A stretch of DNA of 31,468 nt from Bacillota bacterium. GTDB taxonomy: Bacteria; Bacillota; Sulfobacillia; JAJZYS01; JAJYTV01. The DNA is taken from positions 1-31,468 of the forward strand of contig JAJZIE010000004.1 of the NCBI GenBank assembly GCA_021810725.1, written 5' to 3'. The translations under genes and the position numbers were made by a program. Below the pieces are notes generated by a model. The model made no database searches. It saw only the letters and a list, made by a program, of their open reading frames with translations, and was not told the origin of the DNA. Shown piece by piece: positions 1 through 7,786 of this stretch. Every line of letters starts with the position of its first letter. Position 1 is the first letter of the stretch.

Positions 1-2
1 TG

Positions 3-1391
3 CGAAGGCGCGGTCTCGGTCGTGGCGATCGCGTGGCCATTCTCGCGAAGAACGGCATGGCCCACGTCGACCTCCTCCTGCTCTCCGGCTACGGCGGCCT
101 GACGGTGGTGCCGCTCAATTGGCGGCTTCCCCTGCAGGAACTCCTGCCGCTCACCAGCGCCGCTGGTGTCCGGCAGCTCCTCTATGGCCCTGAGTTCCAG
201 GGAACCGCCAGGTCCCTCGCCGCCGCCGGAGGTTTTGACACCTTGCCCCTCGGCGACGGCGGGGCGGCCTACGAGGCGGCGCTCGCAGACGCCACTCCCG
301 CCTCGCCGCAGCCCGCCAGCGACGGCGACGTCGCGATGCTGCTCTTCACCGGCGGCACGACGGGTATCGCCAAAGGGGTGCGGATCACGCACCGCCAGAT
401 CTTCTGGAACGCCGTCAACACGGTGACGAGCTGGGAGCTCTCCGCCCGCGACTGCGCTCCCGTCTTCACGCCCTTCTACCACACCGGCGGCTACCACGTG
501 CTCCTGACGCCGCTTTACCACGCCGGGGGGCAGAGCCTGATCGCGGAGTCGTTCAGCCCCGCCCTGGCGCGCCAGGCTGTGCGCGAGCATGGCGTCACCG
601 TCCTGTTCCTCGTTCCGACCATGTTCCAGAGCCTGATCGAGCAGGGCCTCGAGGCCGAGGACATGGCGAGCGTCCGCTTCGCCATCTCGGGCGGAGCCGC
701 TTGCCCGCCCTGGGTGGAAGAGCGCTTCGGGGCGCTCGGCGTGCGATTCAAGCAGGGCTACGGCCTGACGGAGGTGGGGCCGAACTGCTTCTCCCTCAGC
801 CTCGAGGAGGCGAGGACGCACCCGGGTTCGGTCGGGGTACCCGTCTACCACCTCGAGCTTCGCATCGTCGGCGACGACGGCAAGGAGGTGGCGCCCGGCG
901 AACCCGGCGAGCTCTGGCTGCGCGGCCCGACGGTGGCCGACGGCTACGAGGGCCGTCCCGAGGAGACCGCCGCGACCTTCGACGCCAAGGGCTTCTGCCA
1001 CACGGGCGACCTCGCGACGCAGGACTCTGCGGGCTTCGTGCGCATCGTCGGCCGCAAGAAGGAGATGTTCATCTCCGGCGGCGAGAACGTCTACCCGATC
1101 GAGGTGGAGAACGCGCTCTACGCGCACCCCGCCGTGGCGTTGGCGGCCGTGGCCGGCGTGCCCCACCCGCACTGGGGCGAGGTCGGGATCGCCTGGGTGC
1201 AGCTGCGGGAGGGCCTGAACGCTTCCGCGGAGGATCTTCTCAGCTTCCTCGGTGAGCGGCTCGCGCGCTACAAGCTGCCGAAGCAGCTCCGCATCCTGCC
1301 CAGCCTGCCACTCACGGCGGCTGGCAAGGTGGCGAAGGAGGAGTTGAGGCGCCAATACCTTAGCGAAGGCGCCAACGAGGAAGGGATGTAA
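3..1391 (+). CDS. AMP-forming acyl-CoA synthetase/ligase (5' truncated)
   Basis: This is an ANL-superfamily adenylating enzyme that joins a carboxylic acid, probably a fatty or related acid, to CoA through an acyl-AMP intermediate in the cytoplasm. The reading frame is open to the left edge, and the codons before the first GTG (33) spell GRGDRV, a conserved family motif, so the true start lies outside the window. Counting from that GTG, I see the phosphate-binding loop FTGGTTGIAKG (105-115), GYGLTE (243-248), the TGD motif (324-326), the hinge GRKKEMFISGGENVYP (340-355) and the C-terminal catalytic lysine in TAAGK (K432). The visible 452 residues are most of a roughly 500-residue enzyme. An alpha/beta hydrolase follows 5 nt downstream, so the two are probably co-transcribed. 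The acyl substrate cannot be read from the sequence. Confidence 0.9.
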   Translation, partial: RRRGLGRGDRVAILAKNGMAHVDLLLLSGYGGLTVVPLNWRLPLQELLPLTSAAGVRQLLYGPEFQGTARSLAAAGGFDTLPLGDGGAAYEAALADATPASPQPASDGDVAMLLFTGGTTGIAKGVRITHRQIFWNAVNTVTSWELSARDCAPVFTPFYHTGGYHVLLTPLYHAGGQSLIAESFSPALARQAVREHGVTVLFLVPTMFQSLIEQGLEAEDMASVRFAISGGAACPPWVEERFGALGVRFKQGYGLTEVGPNCFSLSLEEARTHPGSVGVPVYHLELRIVGDDGKEVAPGEPGELWLRGPTVADGYEGRPEETAATFDAKGFCHTGDLATQDSAGFVRIVGRKKEMFISGGENVYPIEVENALYAHPAVALAAVAGVPHPHWGEVGIAWVQLREGLNASAEDLLSFLGERLARYKLPKQLRILPSLPLTAAGKVAKEELRRQYLSEGANEEGM

Positions 1392-1396
1392 GCCGC

Positions 1397-2251
1397 ATGT
1401 CCGAAGAGACGGTGCCGGTCCGCACGATCGCAGCGCCCGACGGCCTTCCCCTCGCCCTGCACGATCTGGGCGGGGAGGGGCACCCAGCGCTGCTCCTGCA
1501 CGGTATCACCGCCAACGCGCGGTCGCTCGACGCGATCCGCGACGATCTCGGGGACCGCCTTCACCTCTACGCCCTGGACTTTCGCGGCCGTGGCCTGAGC
1601 GGTTCACCCGCGGCCGGCGCCACGATCCCGGAGCACTCCGCCGACACGTTGGCCGCCGTCTCGGCGCTGGGCGGGCCGGTCCACCTGATCGGCCATTCGC
1701 TCGGGGCCCTCGTCGCTCTCTACCTGACCGCCGCTCGGCCGGACCTCGTCGGCCGTCTCGTCCTGATCGACGCGGCGGGCGACGTGCCGGCCGCCAACCT
1801 CGAGGCGATCGGGCCCTCGCTTAGCCGTCTCGAAACGGAGTACCCGGACTTTCCGTCCTACGAGGCGACGTTCCGCCAGGCGCCGCACCTCAGCCCCTGG
1901 AACGAGTACGTGGCGGCGTTTGTCCGACTCGACGCCCTGGCGTTGCCGACCGGACGCGTGCGCTCGCGCATCTCTCCGGCGCAGATCCGCGACGAGCTGG
2001 TGCGCAACGCGCAGCTCCCCACCTTGCGGACCGCGCAGGAGCGGATCGCCCGCCCGACCCTGATCCTGAGAGCCGCACAGCCCGTGTTCCCCAGTCTGCC
2101 GCCCGTTTTCGACAGGCTCAGCTGTCTCGAGGCGCACAGTGCGATTCGCGAGAGCCTGCTGATCGAGGTGCCCAATCGACACCACTACTCGATCGGCCTG
2201 CAGCCGAGCGAGCTGCGGCGCAGCGCCTTGCGCGACTTCCTGACCGCCTAG
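1397..2251 (+). CDS. Alpha/beta hydrolase
   Basis: This is a 284-residue alpha/beta-hydrolase-fold protein of unknown substrate, without a signal peptide and so probably cytoplasmic. The oxyanion HG lies at LLHGITAN (33-40), the nucleophile elbow is GHSLGA with Ser101, and a C-terminal histidine candidate sits in NRHHYS (His262/263). The usual acidic residue after the sixth strand is not obvious: that segment reads LILRAAQPVF. The acid may therefore come from another strand, as in some members of the fold. The ATG is 5 nt after the acyl-CoA ligase stop, with a GAGGAAGGG Shine-Dalgarno element inside the end of that gene. The pairing suggests an esterase, thioesterase or lactonase acting on related acyl compounds, but this is inference. 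Confidence 0.85.
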   Translation: MSEETVPVRTIAAPDGLPLALHDLGGEGHPALLLHGITANARSLDAIRDDLGDRLHLYALDFRGRGLSGSPAAGATIPEHSADTLAAVSALGGPVHLIGHSLGALVALYLTAARPDLVGRLVLIDAAGDVPAANLEAIGPSLSRLETEYPDFPSYEATFRQAPHLSPWNEYVAAFVRLDALALPTGRVRSRISPAQIRDELVRNAQLPTLRTAQERIARPTLILRAAQPVFPSLPPVFDRLSCLEAHSAIRESLLIEVPNRHHYSIGLQPSELRRSALRDFLTA

Positions 2252-2394
2252 CCGCCTTTGCGGGCCCGATCAGGCTCTGGGACGGCTGGCCCGCGAATTG
2301 CCCACCTTTGTGCCCTTGACTGCTACATGGCCAGGAAGTGAAGTGAACTCGTGGCTGTCGACAGCTCGTGCGGCCACAGGGGGGCATTTCGCCA

Positions 2395-3933
2395 TTGTCC
2401 TATCATGATCTCGTCCCGCTCGACCCGGCGGTTGCCGACGACCGATCACAGATCGATGATGCCGTAGAATTCGTGCGTGGCCGGCTCGGCCGGCGCTATC
2501 CGCTGATCATAGGCGAACGCGAAGACCCGGGCCGCGATGTCCTGGTTTCCCACGATCCCGCCGATCCCGCGTCGGTGATCGGCGAGGTGGCGATCGGCGA
2601 CGCACAGACGGCCGACCAGGCCGTCCGTACCGCCGCCGCCATGGCTCCCGGCTGGTCCAGGGTGCCGCCGGAGGAACGCGCCACTCTCCTTCTGCGCGTG
2701 GCGGATGAACTCCGACGCCGTCGCCTGGAGCTCGTGGCGTGGATGGCCTTCGAGACCGGCAAGAGCTTCCCTGAAGCGGACGGCGAGATGGTGGAAACGA
2801 TCCGCCACCTGCACTGGATCGCCGACCAGCTCACCAGCGTGCGACCTGTGCGCTGGGCCTCGCTGCAGACCGATTTCGTCGTCGAGGAGAACGACCGACC
2901 GCTTGGCGTCGGCGTTGCCCTGACGCCGTTCAGCTTCCCGGTGGCCCTGCCGGTGGGCATCGCCGCCGCGGCCATCGGCGCGGGCAACACCCTGGTCCTG
3001 AAGCCGAGCCGCGTTGCCCCGATCACCGCCATCGAGGCCTTGGCGGCGTTCCGCGCGGCCGGGCTGCCACCTGGTGTGCTCAACATTGTCGTGGGCGATG
3101 GCGACGGGCTGCGCGAGGCGCTGGTCGGCCATGCCCTGACGCGGTTCGTGGCCTTCGTCGGCTCGCGGCGCGGCGGCGCGGCGGTGCAGGCCCAGGCGGC
3201 CGTCTGGCAGATGGAGCAGGAACAGGCGCGGCACGTCATCGCGCGGACGGACGGCAAGGCGGCGACGCTCGTCACCGCCAGCGCCGATCTCGACTGGGCC
3301 GCACGGGAAGTGGTGCGCTCCGCGTTCGCCTTCCAAGGTCAGAAGTGCACCTCGACGGCGCACCTTGTGCTGGTGGACGAGATCCACGACGAGTTCGTCG
3401 ACCGCCTGCTCGCCGAAGTGGACCGCTTCTGCGAGGACCGCGGACCTGCGGCTTCGGGCCACCGCTACGGGCCAATGATCAGCGCCGCGGCACTCGGAAG
3501 GGTGCGGGAGTACGCCCAGGACGCGGCGAGCTACGGCATGGTTCTGCGCCATGGCGACCATGGCGGACCTGGCCACTTCATCGGCCCTGTCGTCGTGGAC
3601 GACGTCTACACGGACACGCCGCTCGCGCGCGAGGAGATCTTTGGGCCGTTCCTCTCCATCGTGCGCGCGGGAACGCTCGAACACGCCATCGACGTCACGA
3701 GCGGGGCAGGAACTGCGCCTGCGGCGGCAGCGTTCACCCGTGACGCCCAAGAGGCCGCGCGCATCCGCGAGCGTCTGCAGACCCGCACGCTCTACCTGAA
3801 CGCCGCCTCCACCGGACCGCTCGCCGGCGTCCGGCCGCCCACGGCCGATGGACAGAACCACCACGAACCCGATGACCCCGCCGCTTTCCGCGAGACGCGC
3901 ACCATCATGGAGCGCTACTCGTTTCCCCGTTGA
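2395..3933 (+). CDS. Aldehyde dehydrogenase family protein, RocA/P5C-dehydrogenase-like, with altered catalytic residues
   Basis: This 512-residue protein resembles 1-pyrroline-5-carboxylate dehydrogenases. The N-terminal region (YPLIIGE), the NAD-site lysine in LVLKPS (Lys203), the nucleophile in FQGQKCTST (Cys318) and EEIFGPF are all recognisable. Two family hallmarks are changed. The PWNFP oxyanion asparagine is Ser180 (TPFSFP), and the general-base segment AEMGGK reads ARTDGK, with Arg284 in place of Glu. The C-terminal PFGG-type segment is also diverged. It may be an inactive paralogue, a regulator, or an enzyme with different chemistry. I chose the TTG at 2395 because AGGGGGG (2378-2384) lies 10 nt upstream; a GTG at 2368 in the same frame has no good ribosome site. 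It converges with the GH18 gene, 17 nt away. Confidence 0.82.
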   Translation: MSYHDLVPLDPAVADDRSQIDDAVEFVRGRLGRRYPLIIGEREDPGRDVLVSHDPADPASVIGEVAIGDAQTADQAVRTAAAMAPGWSRVPPEERATLLLRVADELRRRRLELVAWMAFETGKSFPEADGEMVETIRHLHWIADQLTSVRPVRWASLQTDFVVEENDRPLGVGVALTPFSFPVALPVGIAAAAIGAGNTLVLKPSRVAPITAIEALAAFRAAGLPPGVLNIVVGDGDGLREALVGHALTRFVAFVGSRRGGAAVQAQAAVWQMEQEQARHVIARTDGKAATLVTASADLDWAAREVVRSAFAFQGQKCTSTAHLVLVDEIHDEFVDRLLAEVDRFCEDRGPAASGHRYGPMISAAALGRVREYAQDAASYGMVLRHGDHGGPGHFIGPVVVDDVYTDTPLAREEIFGPFLSIVRAGTLEHAIDVTSGAGTAPAAAAFTRDAQEAARIRERLQTRTLYLNAASTGPLAGVRPPTADGQNHHEPDDPAAFRETRTIMERYSFPR

Positions 3934-3950
3934 AACCGTAGGCTGCGCCT

Positions 3951-5024
3951 TCAGCCGCCATAGCGTCTGAGCTCCTGAAAGACCGCGGTGGTCTCGCTGC
4001 CGACATACCACGTGAAAACCGTGCCGACGCGGTACGCCTTCGCGAGGCGCAAAACCGCCGCGGTGCTTTTCGCGTCCTCGAAGGCAACGTAGTGCCTACG
4101 GCCGGAGTTGTCCCGGTAGGTGTAGTAGGGCTGCGACGCGGCCGTGTCCCACCTGGGCTGGACCGCCCCGTGCCGCCTCAGCCACCGGACCACCTGCCGC
4201 AGCGTGAGGCTCACGCTCGGATAGGGGCTCTTAGTCAGCCAGTCGTAGGCGTAGGCCGGCAGACCGAGTTGCAGTTTCGCGCGCGGAATGGTGACGGTCG
4301 CGTACTGAAGCACATGTTTCACCCATCCGAGCGGAGCGATCGGGCCCGGAGGGCCTCCCTGGTAGGAGTAGTCGTAGGCCATGACCAGCACCGCATCCAC
4401 GTTGCGGGCGATCGGACCGTAATCGTAGCCGCGGTTCCACGGCTTTTGCGCGTCGCGGTAGGTTTCCGCCGGGACAGTGACGCTCAAGGTCTTGTGCGCG
4501 GCCAGCAGCGCGGCATGTAGTTGCCCGAGGAACGCGACGAAGCTCTGGGCGTCCCCCGGCCCGCCATTCTCGAAGTCCATGTCGATCCCGTCGAACGGCG
4601 TCCCCGCCACGAGATGCACCAGCTGTGCGATCACCCTGCGCTGATCGCCGGGGTGGGTCAGGAGCGTATGCAGCATCGCGGCGTCGAAGTTCGACCCGGG
4701 ATCGTTGGCCACGCAGATCTGGCTCGTCAGATGGTGGCGCCGTACAAAACCGACGACCCACGCGGGAATCCTGTTGACCACGCGATCCGGCTCCACCAGC
4801 GTCGCGGTGTCGAAATAGACCTGTCCATAGCTCGCGTAGTCCTTGCGCCATGTGCGCTGAGAGCTGCCGCCGTCCCAAAAGACGACGAAGCCGGCAACGT
4901 GACGACCTGCCTTGGCGGCCGCAGGCCGGGCGGGCGCAGCCGTCAGGGTGAGCGCCAGCGCGGCGATGGCGCATAGGGAGCGTCGGAGTACAGCGCGGCT
5001 GATGACCCGGCCCCCCCACCCCAC
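3951..5024 (-). CDS. Secreted glycoside hydrolase family 18 protein (chitinase/peptidoglycan hydrolase-like)
   Basis: This is a GH18 TIM-barrel hydrolase of about 357 residues, likely to cleave beta-1,4 GlcNAc-containing polymers outside the membrane. The diagnostic DxxDxDxE motif is intact as DGIDMDFE (about 145-152, with Glu152 the acid/base), and MAYDYS (about 215-220) supplies the conserved Tyr/Asp. Residues 1-37 form a signal peptide with an arginine-rich start, a hydrophobic core and an AAA-type cleavage region. No LysM or other carbohydrate-binding repeat is visible. The GTG at 5024 places the signal peptide sensibly and has GGAGGAAG upstream, though at a long spacing (about 15 nt). 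An ATG at 5114 would add 30 basic residues and has no ribosome site. It lies downstream of murA, where Bacillus has spoIID, so an envelope or spore role is possible but inferred. Confidence 0.85.
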   Translation of the reverse strand: MGWGGRVISRAVLRRSLCAIAALALTLTAAPARPAAAKAGRHVAGFVVFWDGGSSQRTWRKDYASYGQVYFDTATLVEPDRVVNRIPAWVVGFVRRHHLTSQICVANDPGSNFDAAMLHTLLTHPGDQRRVIAQLVHLVAGTPFDGIDMDFENGGPGDAQSFVAFLGQLHAALLAAHKTLSVTVPAETYRDAQKPWNRGYDYGPIARNVDAVLVMAYDYSYQGGPPGPIAPLGWVKHVLQYATVTIPRAKLQLGLPAYAYDWLTKSPYPSVSLTLRQVVRWLRRHGAVQPRWDTAASQPYYTYRDNSGRRHYVAFEDAKSTAAVLRLAKAYRVGTVFTWYVGSETTAVFQELRRYGG

Positions 5025-5089
5025 TTGCGTGCGCGAAAACTTCCTCCATCCAGGCCATCGCACCTGCCGGCCTGGTCTCTTCTGCGAAA

Positions 5090-5136
5090 AGTCGGAACGG
5101 CGCAAGTCGGACATCTCGTGCGGAGCGTGTCCGACA
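5090..5136. repeat. Cluster of TCCGAC-type elements upstream of the GH18 gene
   Basis: AGTCGGA occurs at 5090-5096 and again at 5105-5111. The second copy extends to AGTCGGACA (5105-5113), which is mirrored by TGTCCGACA at 5128-5136. The centres of the two 9-mers are 23 bp apart, about two helical turns. They lie 65-112 bp upstream of the preferred GH18 start, as expected for an operator. The regulator is unknown. Confidence 0.4.
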
Positions 5137-5245
5137 TGGATGAACTTTCAGTGTGGGTCAGGCGGGAGAACTTGATCGGCAGAGCCTGTGTGTGCCACGA
5201 AGGTCACCCGCCTGGCTGAAGGAGGCGGCTGCCCCACCCGCAGGG

Positions 5246-5293
5246 CAACAACACAAGAGGCGCGTTCCCCGCGTCGCCGCAGGGCCGCGCCTC
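5246..5293 (-). terminator. Probable intrinsic terminator after murA
   Basis: On the minus strand, 15 nt after the murA stop, perfect 8-bp arms GAGGCGCG and CGCGCCTC (5293-5286 and 5264-5257) enclose a 21-nt loop and are followed by TTGTGTTGTTG. The loop is long and the T tract is interrupted, so strength is uncertain. It would end the atp-ywmB-murA transcript and separate it from the GH18 gene. Confidence 0.5.
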
Positions 5294-5308
5294 GCTCCAT
5301 TCGCGGAT

Positions 5309-6613
5309 CTAGGGTTCTTCGGAGCACCGGCAGCGTTCGATGTCCGCCCCCACCGACGCAAGCTTCTCCTCGAGCCGGTAGTAGCCGCGGTCCAGGTGGT
5401 AGGCGTCGCTGATATCCGATGCGCCTTCCGCGCTCAGCGCCGCGATGACCAGGGCCGCCGCGGCGCGCAGGTCCGACGCGCGCAGGCTGGCTCCCGTCAG
5501 GCGAGGCGTCCCGGTGACCAGCGCCGTACGGCCTTCGATCTTGATGTCCGCGCCCATGCGGCGCAGTTCAGGCACCTGCATGTAACGATTCTCGAATACG
5601 GTTTCCGTCATGACCGACGTTCCCTTGGCACGGATGAGGGCTGCCATCAGAGGAGCCTGCAGGTCTGTTGGAAAGCCGGGGTACGGCATCGTCTTGACAT
5701 CGATCGCCTGCAGGGTCCCGCCGCTGCTGACGCGCACGTAGTCGCCCGCGTCCTCGAGCACGGCTCCCGCTTCGCGCAACTTGGCCAGGAGCGGCTTGAG
5801 GTGCTCTGAGACGATCGGTCCGACCGTCACGTCGCCGCCGGTCGCGGCACCTGCGATCAGGTAGGTGCCGGCCTCGATCCGGTCCGGGATGACCTGGTAC
5901 GTGGTGCCGTGCATGTGGCTTTGCCCGCGCACCCTGAGCTCCGGGGTGCCCGCGCCGCGCACCTCGCCGCCGATCGCGTTGATGAAGTTCGCGAGATCCA
6001 CCACTTCGGGCTCTTGGGCCGCGTTCTCGATCACGGTCCAGCCGTCCGCCAGGGATGCTGCCATCAGAAGGTTCTCCGTGGCGCCCACGCTGGGGAAGTC
6101 TAGGTAGATGTTCGCGCCATGCAGCCGCGGCGCGCGGAACTCGATGTAGCCGTTCCCGGATTCGACATCGGCGCCCAGGGCCTGCAGTCCCTTGAGGTGC
6201 AGGTCGATCGGGCGTGAGCCGATGGCGCAGCCGCCAGGCAGGGGCACGCGCGCGACACCGAAGCGCGCAAGCAGCGGGCCCGCGATCAGGAACGAGGCGC
6301 GCATGCGCCGCACGAGATGTTCAGGCGCCGCGAACGGATCGATGTCCCGGGCTTCGATCGTGAGGCTGCGACCGTCGCGCTCCGCCCCTACCCCGATCGA
6401 CACCAGTACGCGGCGAAGGGTGTCCACATCGTGCAGCCAAGGGATGCCCGGCAGAGTGACGGGCTCCGCGGTCAGAAGAGCCGCGGCCATGACGGGCAGC
6501 GTGGCGTTCTTCGAAGCCTCGACCTGGATCTCGCCGCGCAGCGGCTGTCCGCCGCGCACCACGATCTCCGGCAGCTGGCCGACCTGACGAACTTCCGTGT
6601 CTCTATCGCTCAT
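5309..6613 (-). CDS. murA: UDP-N-acetylglucosamine 1-carboxyvinyltransferase
   Basis: MurA transfers enolpyruvate from PEP to UDP-GlcNAc, the first committed cytoplasmic step of peptidoglycan synthesis. The 434-residue product has the usual family length. Lys35 in EASKNATLPV corresponds to E. coli Lys22. PGGCAIGSRPIDLHL carries Cys129, equivalent to catalytic Cys115, and Asp317 in FPTDLQAP corresponds to Asp305. Retention of the cysteine, not aspartate, predicts fosfomycin sensitivity. The ATG at 6613 is preceded by GAAGGAG. The open frame extends upstream to 6706, but that part overlaps the preceding gene and does not look like MurA. It lies 34 nt after the YwmB-like gene, as in the Bacillus ywmB-murAA order. 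Confidence 0.95.
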   Translation of the reverse strand: MSDRDTEVRQVGQLPEIVVRGGQPLRGEIQVEASKNATLPVMAAALLTAEPVTLPGIPWLHDVDTLRRVLVSIGVGAERDGRSLTIEARDIDPFAAPEHLVRRMRASFLIAGPLLARFGVARVPLPGGCAIGSRPIDLHLKGLQALGADVESGNGYIEFRAPRLHGANIYLDFPSVGATENLLMAASLADGWTVIENAAQEPEVVDLANFINAIGGEVRGAGTPELRVRGQSHMHGTTYQVIPDRIEAGTYLIAGAATGGDVTVGPIVSEHLKPLLAKLREAGAVLEDAGDYVRVSSGGTLQAIDVKTMPYPGFPTDLQAPLMAALIRAKGTSVMTETVFENRYMQVPELRRMGADIKIEGRTALVTGTPRLTGASLRASDLRAAAALVIAALSAEGASDISDAYHLDRGYYRLEEKLASVGADIERCRCSEEP

Positions 6614-6647
6614 GCCTTGTGGCTCCTTCTTGCGCGGGGCAGCCGGT

Positions 6648-7319
6648 TCACGGTTCCGAGCCCGGGATGGTCGGTGTCGCGAGGACCGCCGTCGCACCGT
6701 GCGCACTATCGTACGTGATCTGCACGGCGAGGTTCATGGCGATTCCGCCGATCGCTACGCTGGGCTTGCGGCCAGGCATGTCCGCCAGGGCGAGAAGCCC
6801 TTGCGGTCCGTGCACAAGTCCCCGCTGGATGGCCCCGACCTGACGCAGGGCCCTGCGCACGGCCGCCGCGGACGGCCTGCGCCGCAGCGACGTGAACACC
6901 GTGACCTGCTCCTGCCGGGGTCCACAAGGCGGCGTCGAACTCGCTTGCAGCGCACCGCCGATATCCTTCGCAGCGACCTTCACACCCTTGGCACAGACGA
7001 GCGTCAGGCCTGTGCTCTGGGGCATATAGGCGATTCGGGCGAACCGGGTGCCCTCTTGGGCTTCGAAGACCTCGCCATTGCCCAGTGGCGCCTCGCGCCA
7101 TGCGGCACCGGGAAAGATCTCCTGCTCAAGAATTCGCACGGGAGGTCGCTTTTTGACGGTAGACGACGAGAAAATTTCCACTTGCGCGGTGGCGGTACCT
7201 GCGCCGAGGCTCTGCGCCAGGGGCCAGAGCGCGCTTGCGCTCGAAGCGTGACCGAGTGGCGCGGCACTCGACATAACCATGACGCCAACGGAGGACATAA
7301 GCAATGGCAAGGCGCGCAT
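6648..7319 (-). CDS. YwmB-like secreted protein (DUF1779/TATA-box-like fold family)
   Basis: This 223-residue protein begins with a signal peptide: a short basic start, then a hydrophobic stretch ending near residue 26. The rest is a soluble alpha/beta-looking domain with no catalytic motif I can identify. The assignment rests mainly on position, since B. subtilis ywmB lies between the atp operon and murAA and encodes an exported protein of similar length whose function is not established. The ATG at 7319 follows GGGAGGG at good spacing and lies 43 nt after atpC, so it is probably expressed with the ATP synthase and murA. A single cysteine pair near the middle could be structural. Function is unknown. 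Confidence 0.68.
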   Translation of the reverse strand: MRALPLLMSSVGVMVMSSAAPLGHASSASALWPLAQSLGAGTATAQVEIFSSSTVKKRPPVRILEQEIFPGAAWREAPLGNGEVFEAQEGTRFARIAYMPQSTGLTLVCAKGVKVAAKDIGGALQASSTPPCGPRQEQVTVFTSLRRRPSAAAVRRALRQVGAIQRGLVHGPQGLLALADMPGRKPSVAIGGIAMNLAVQITYDSAHGATAVLATPTIPGSEP

Positions 7320-7362
7320 TCCGGACCCTCCCGGAAACGAGCCTTGCCATCATCCGCCAGCC

Positions 7363-7785
7363 CTATACGGAAGCGGTCTTCCTCGACTCCTCCGCGACCT
7401 GCAGCCGCACCAGGGCCCGCTGCAGGGCAAGTTGGGCACGTACCGTGTCGACATCTTCGGCGTGTTCCCTGAGGCGCTCCTCCGCACGCTCCTTGGCGGC
7501 CTCGGCGCGGGCCACGTCGATCTCCTCGGGGCGTTCCGCGGTGCGCGCCAGGATCGTCACCTGGTCGCCGCGGACCTCAAGGAATCCTCCCGTGACCGCG
7601 TAGCGCGCACGCCCGTTCGGCGTGCGGATTTCGAGCACCGACGGCCGCACCGCCGTCACGAGCGGGATGTGGTGGGGCAGGATGCCGAGATCGCCGTCCG
7701 CGCCGCGGACGAGAACCATCTCGGCCTCCGTCGTCACGAGTTCCCGCTCCGGCGTCACGACCGAAACCGGGACGGTGCTGGCCAT
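7363..7785 (-). CDS. atpC: F1Fo ATP synthase epsilon subunit
   Basis: The epsilon subunit of F1 sits on the central stalk and links gamma to the c-ring; its C-terminal helices can inhibit ATP hydrolysis. The 140-residue product shows the N-terminal beta-sandwich, with TPERELV early, the GDLGILPHHIPLVTA segment, and GGFLEVRGDQVTILA. A charged Glu/Ala/Arg-rich helical C-terminus follows from about residue 85. The ATG at 7785 is one nucleotide after the atpD stop, and GGAAGGAG overlaps the end of atpD, implying translational coupling. It is the last subunit gene of the operon. Confidence 0.95.
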   Translation of the reverse strand: MASTVPVSVVTPERELVTTEAEMVLVRGADGDLGILPHHIPLVTAVRPSVLEIRTPNGRARYAVTGGFLEVRGDQVTILARTAERPEEIDVARAEAAKERAEERLREHAEDVDTVRAQLALQRALVRLQVAEESRKTASV

Positions 7786-7786
7786 A

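Noticed and set aside
2260..2294. Inverted repeat GCGGGCC...GGCCCGC after the alpha/beta hydrolase gene
   Set aside because: The loop is 21 nt and no T run follows, so a terminator call is not supported. It could be chance in G+C-rich DNA.
2316..2344. TTGACT as a -35 for the aldehyde dehydrogenase gene
   Set aside because: The hexamer is good, but the expected -10 at 17 bp is TGAAGT, a poor match, so I do not call a promoter.
2446..4011. A 521-codon - strand frame opposite the aldehyde dehydrogenase gene
   Set aside because: It mirrors the real gene, has an Arg/His-rich composition and no motif. The + strand frame carries ALDH signatures throughout.
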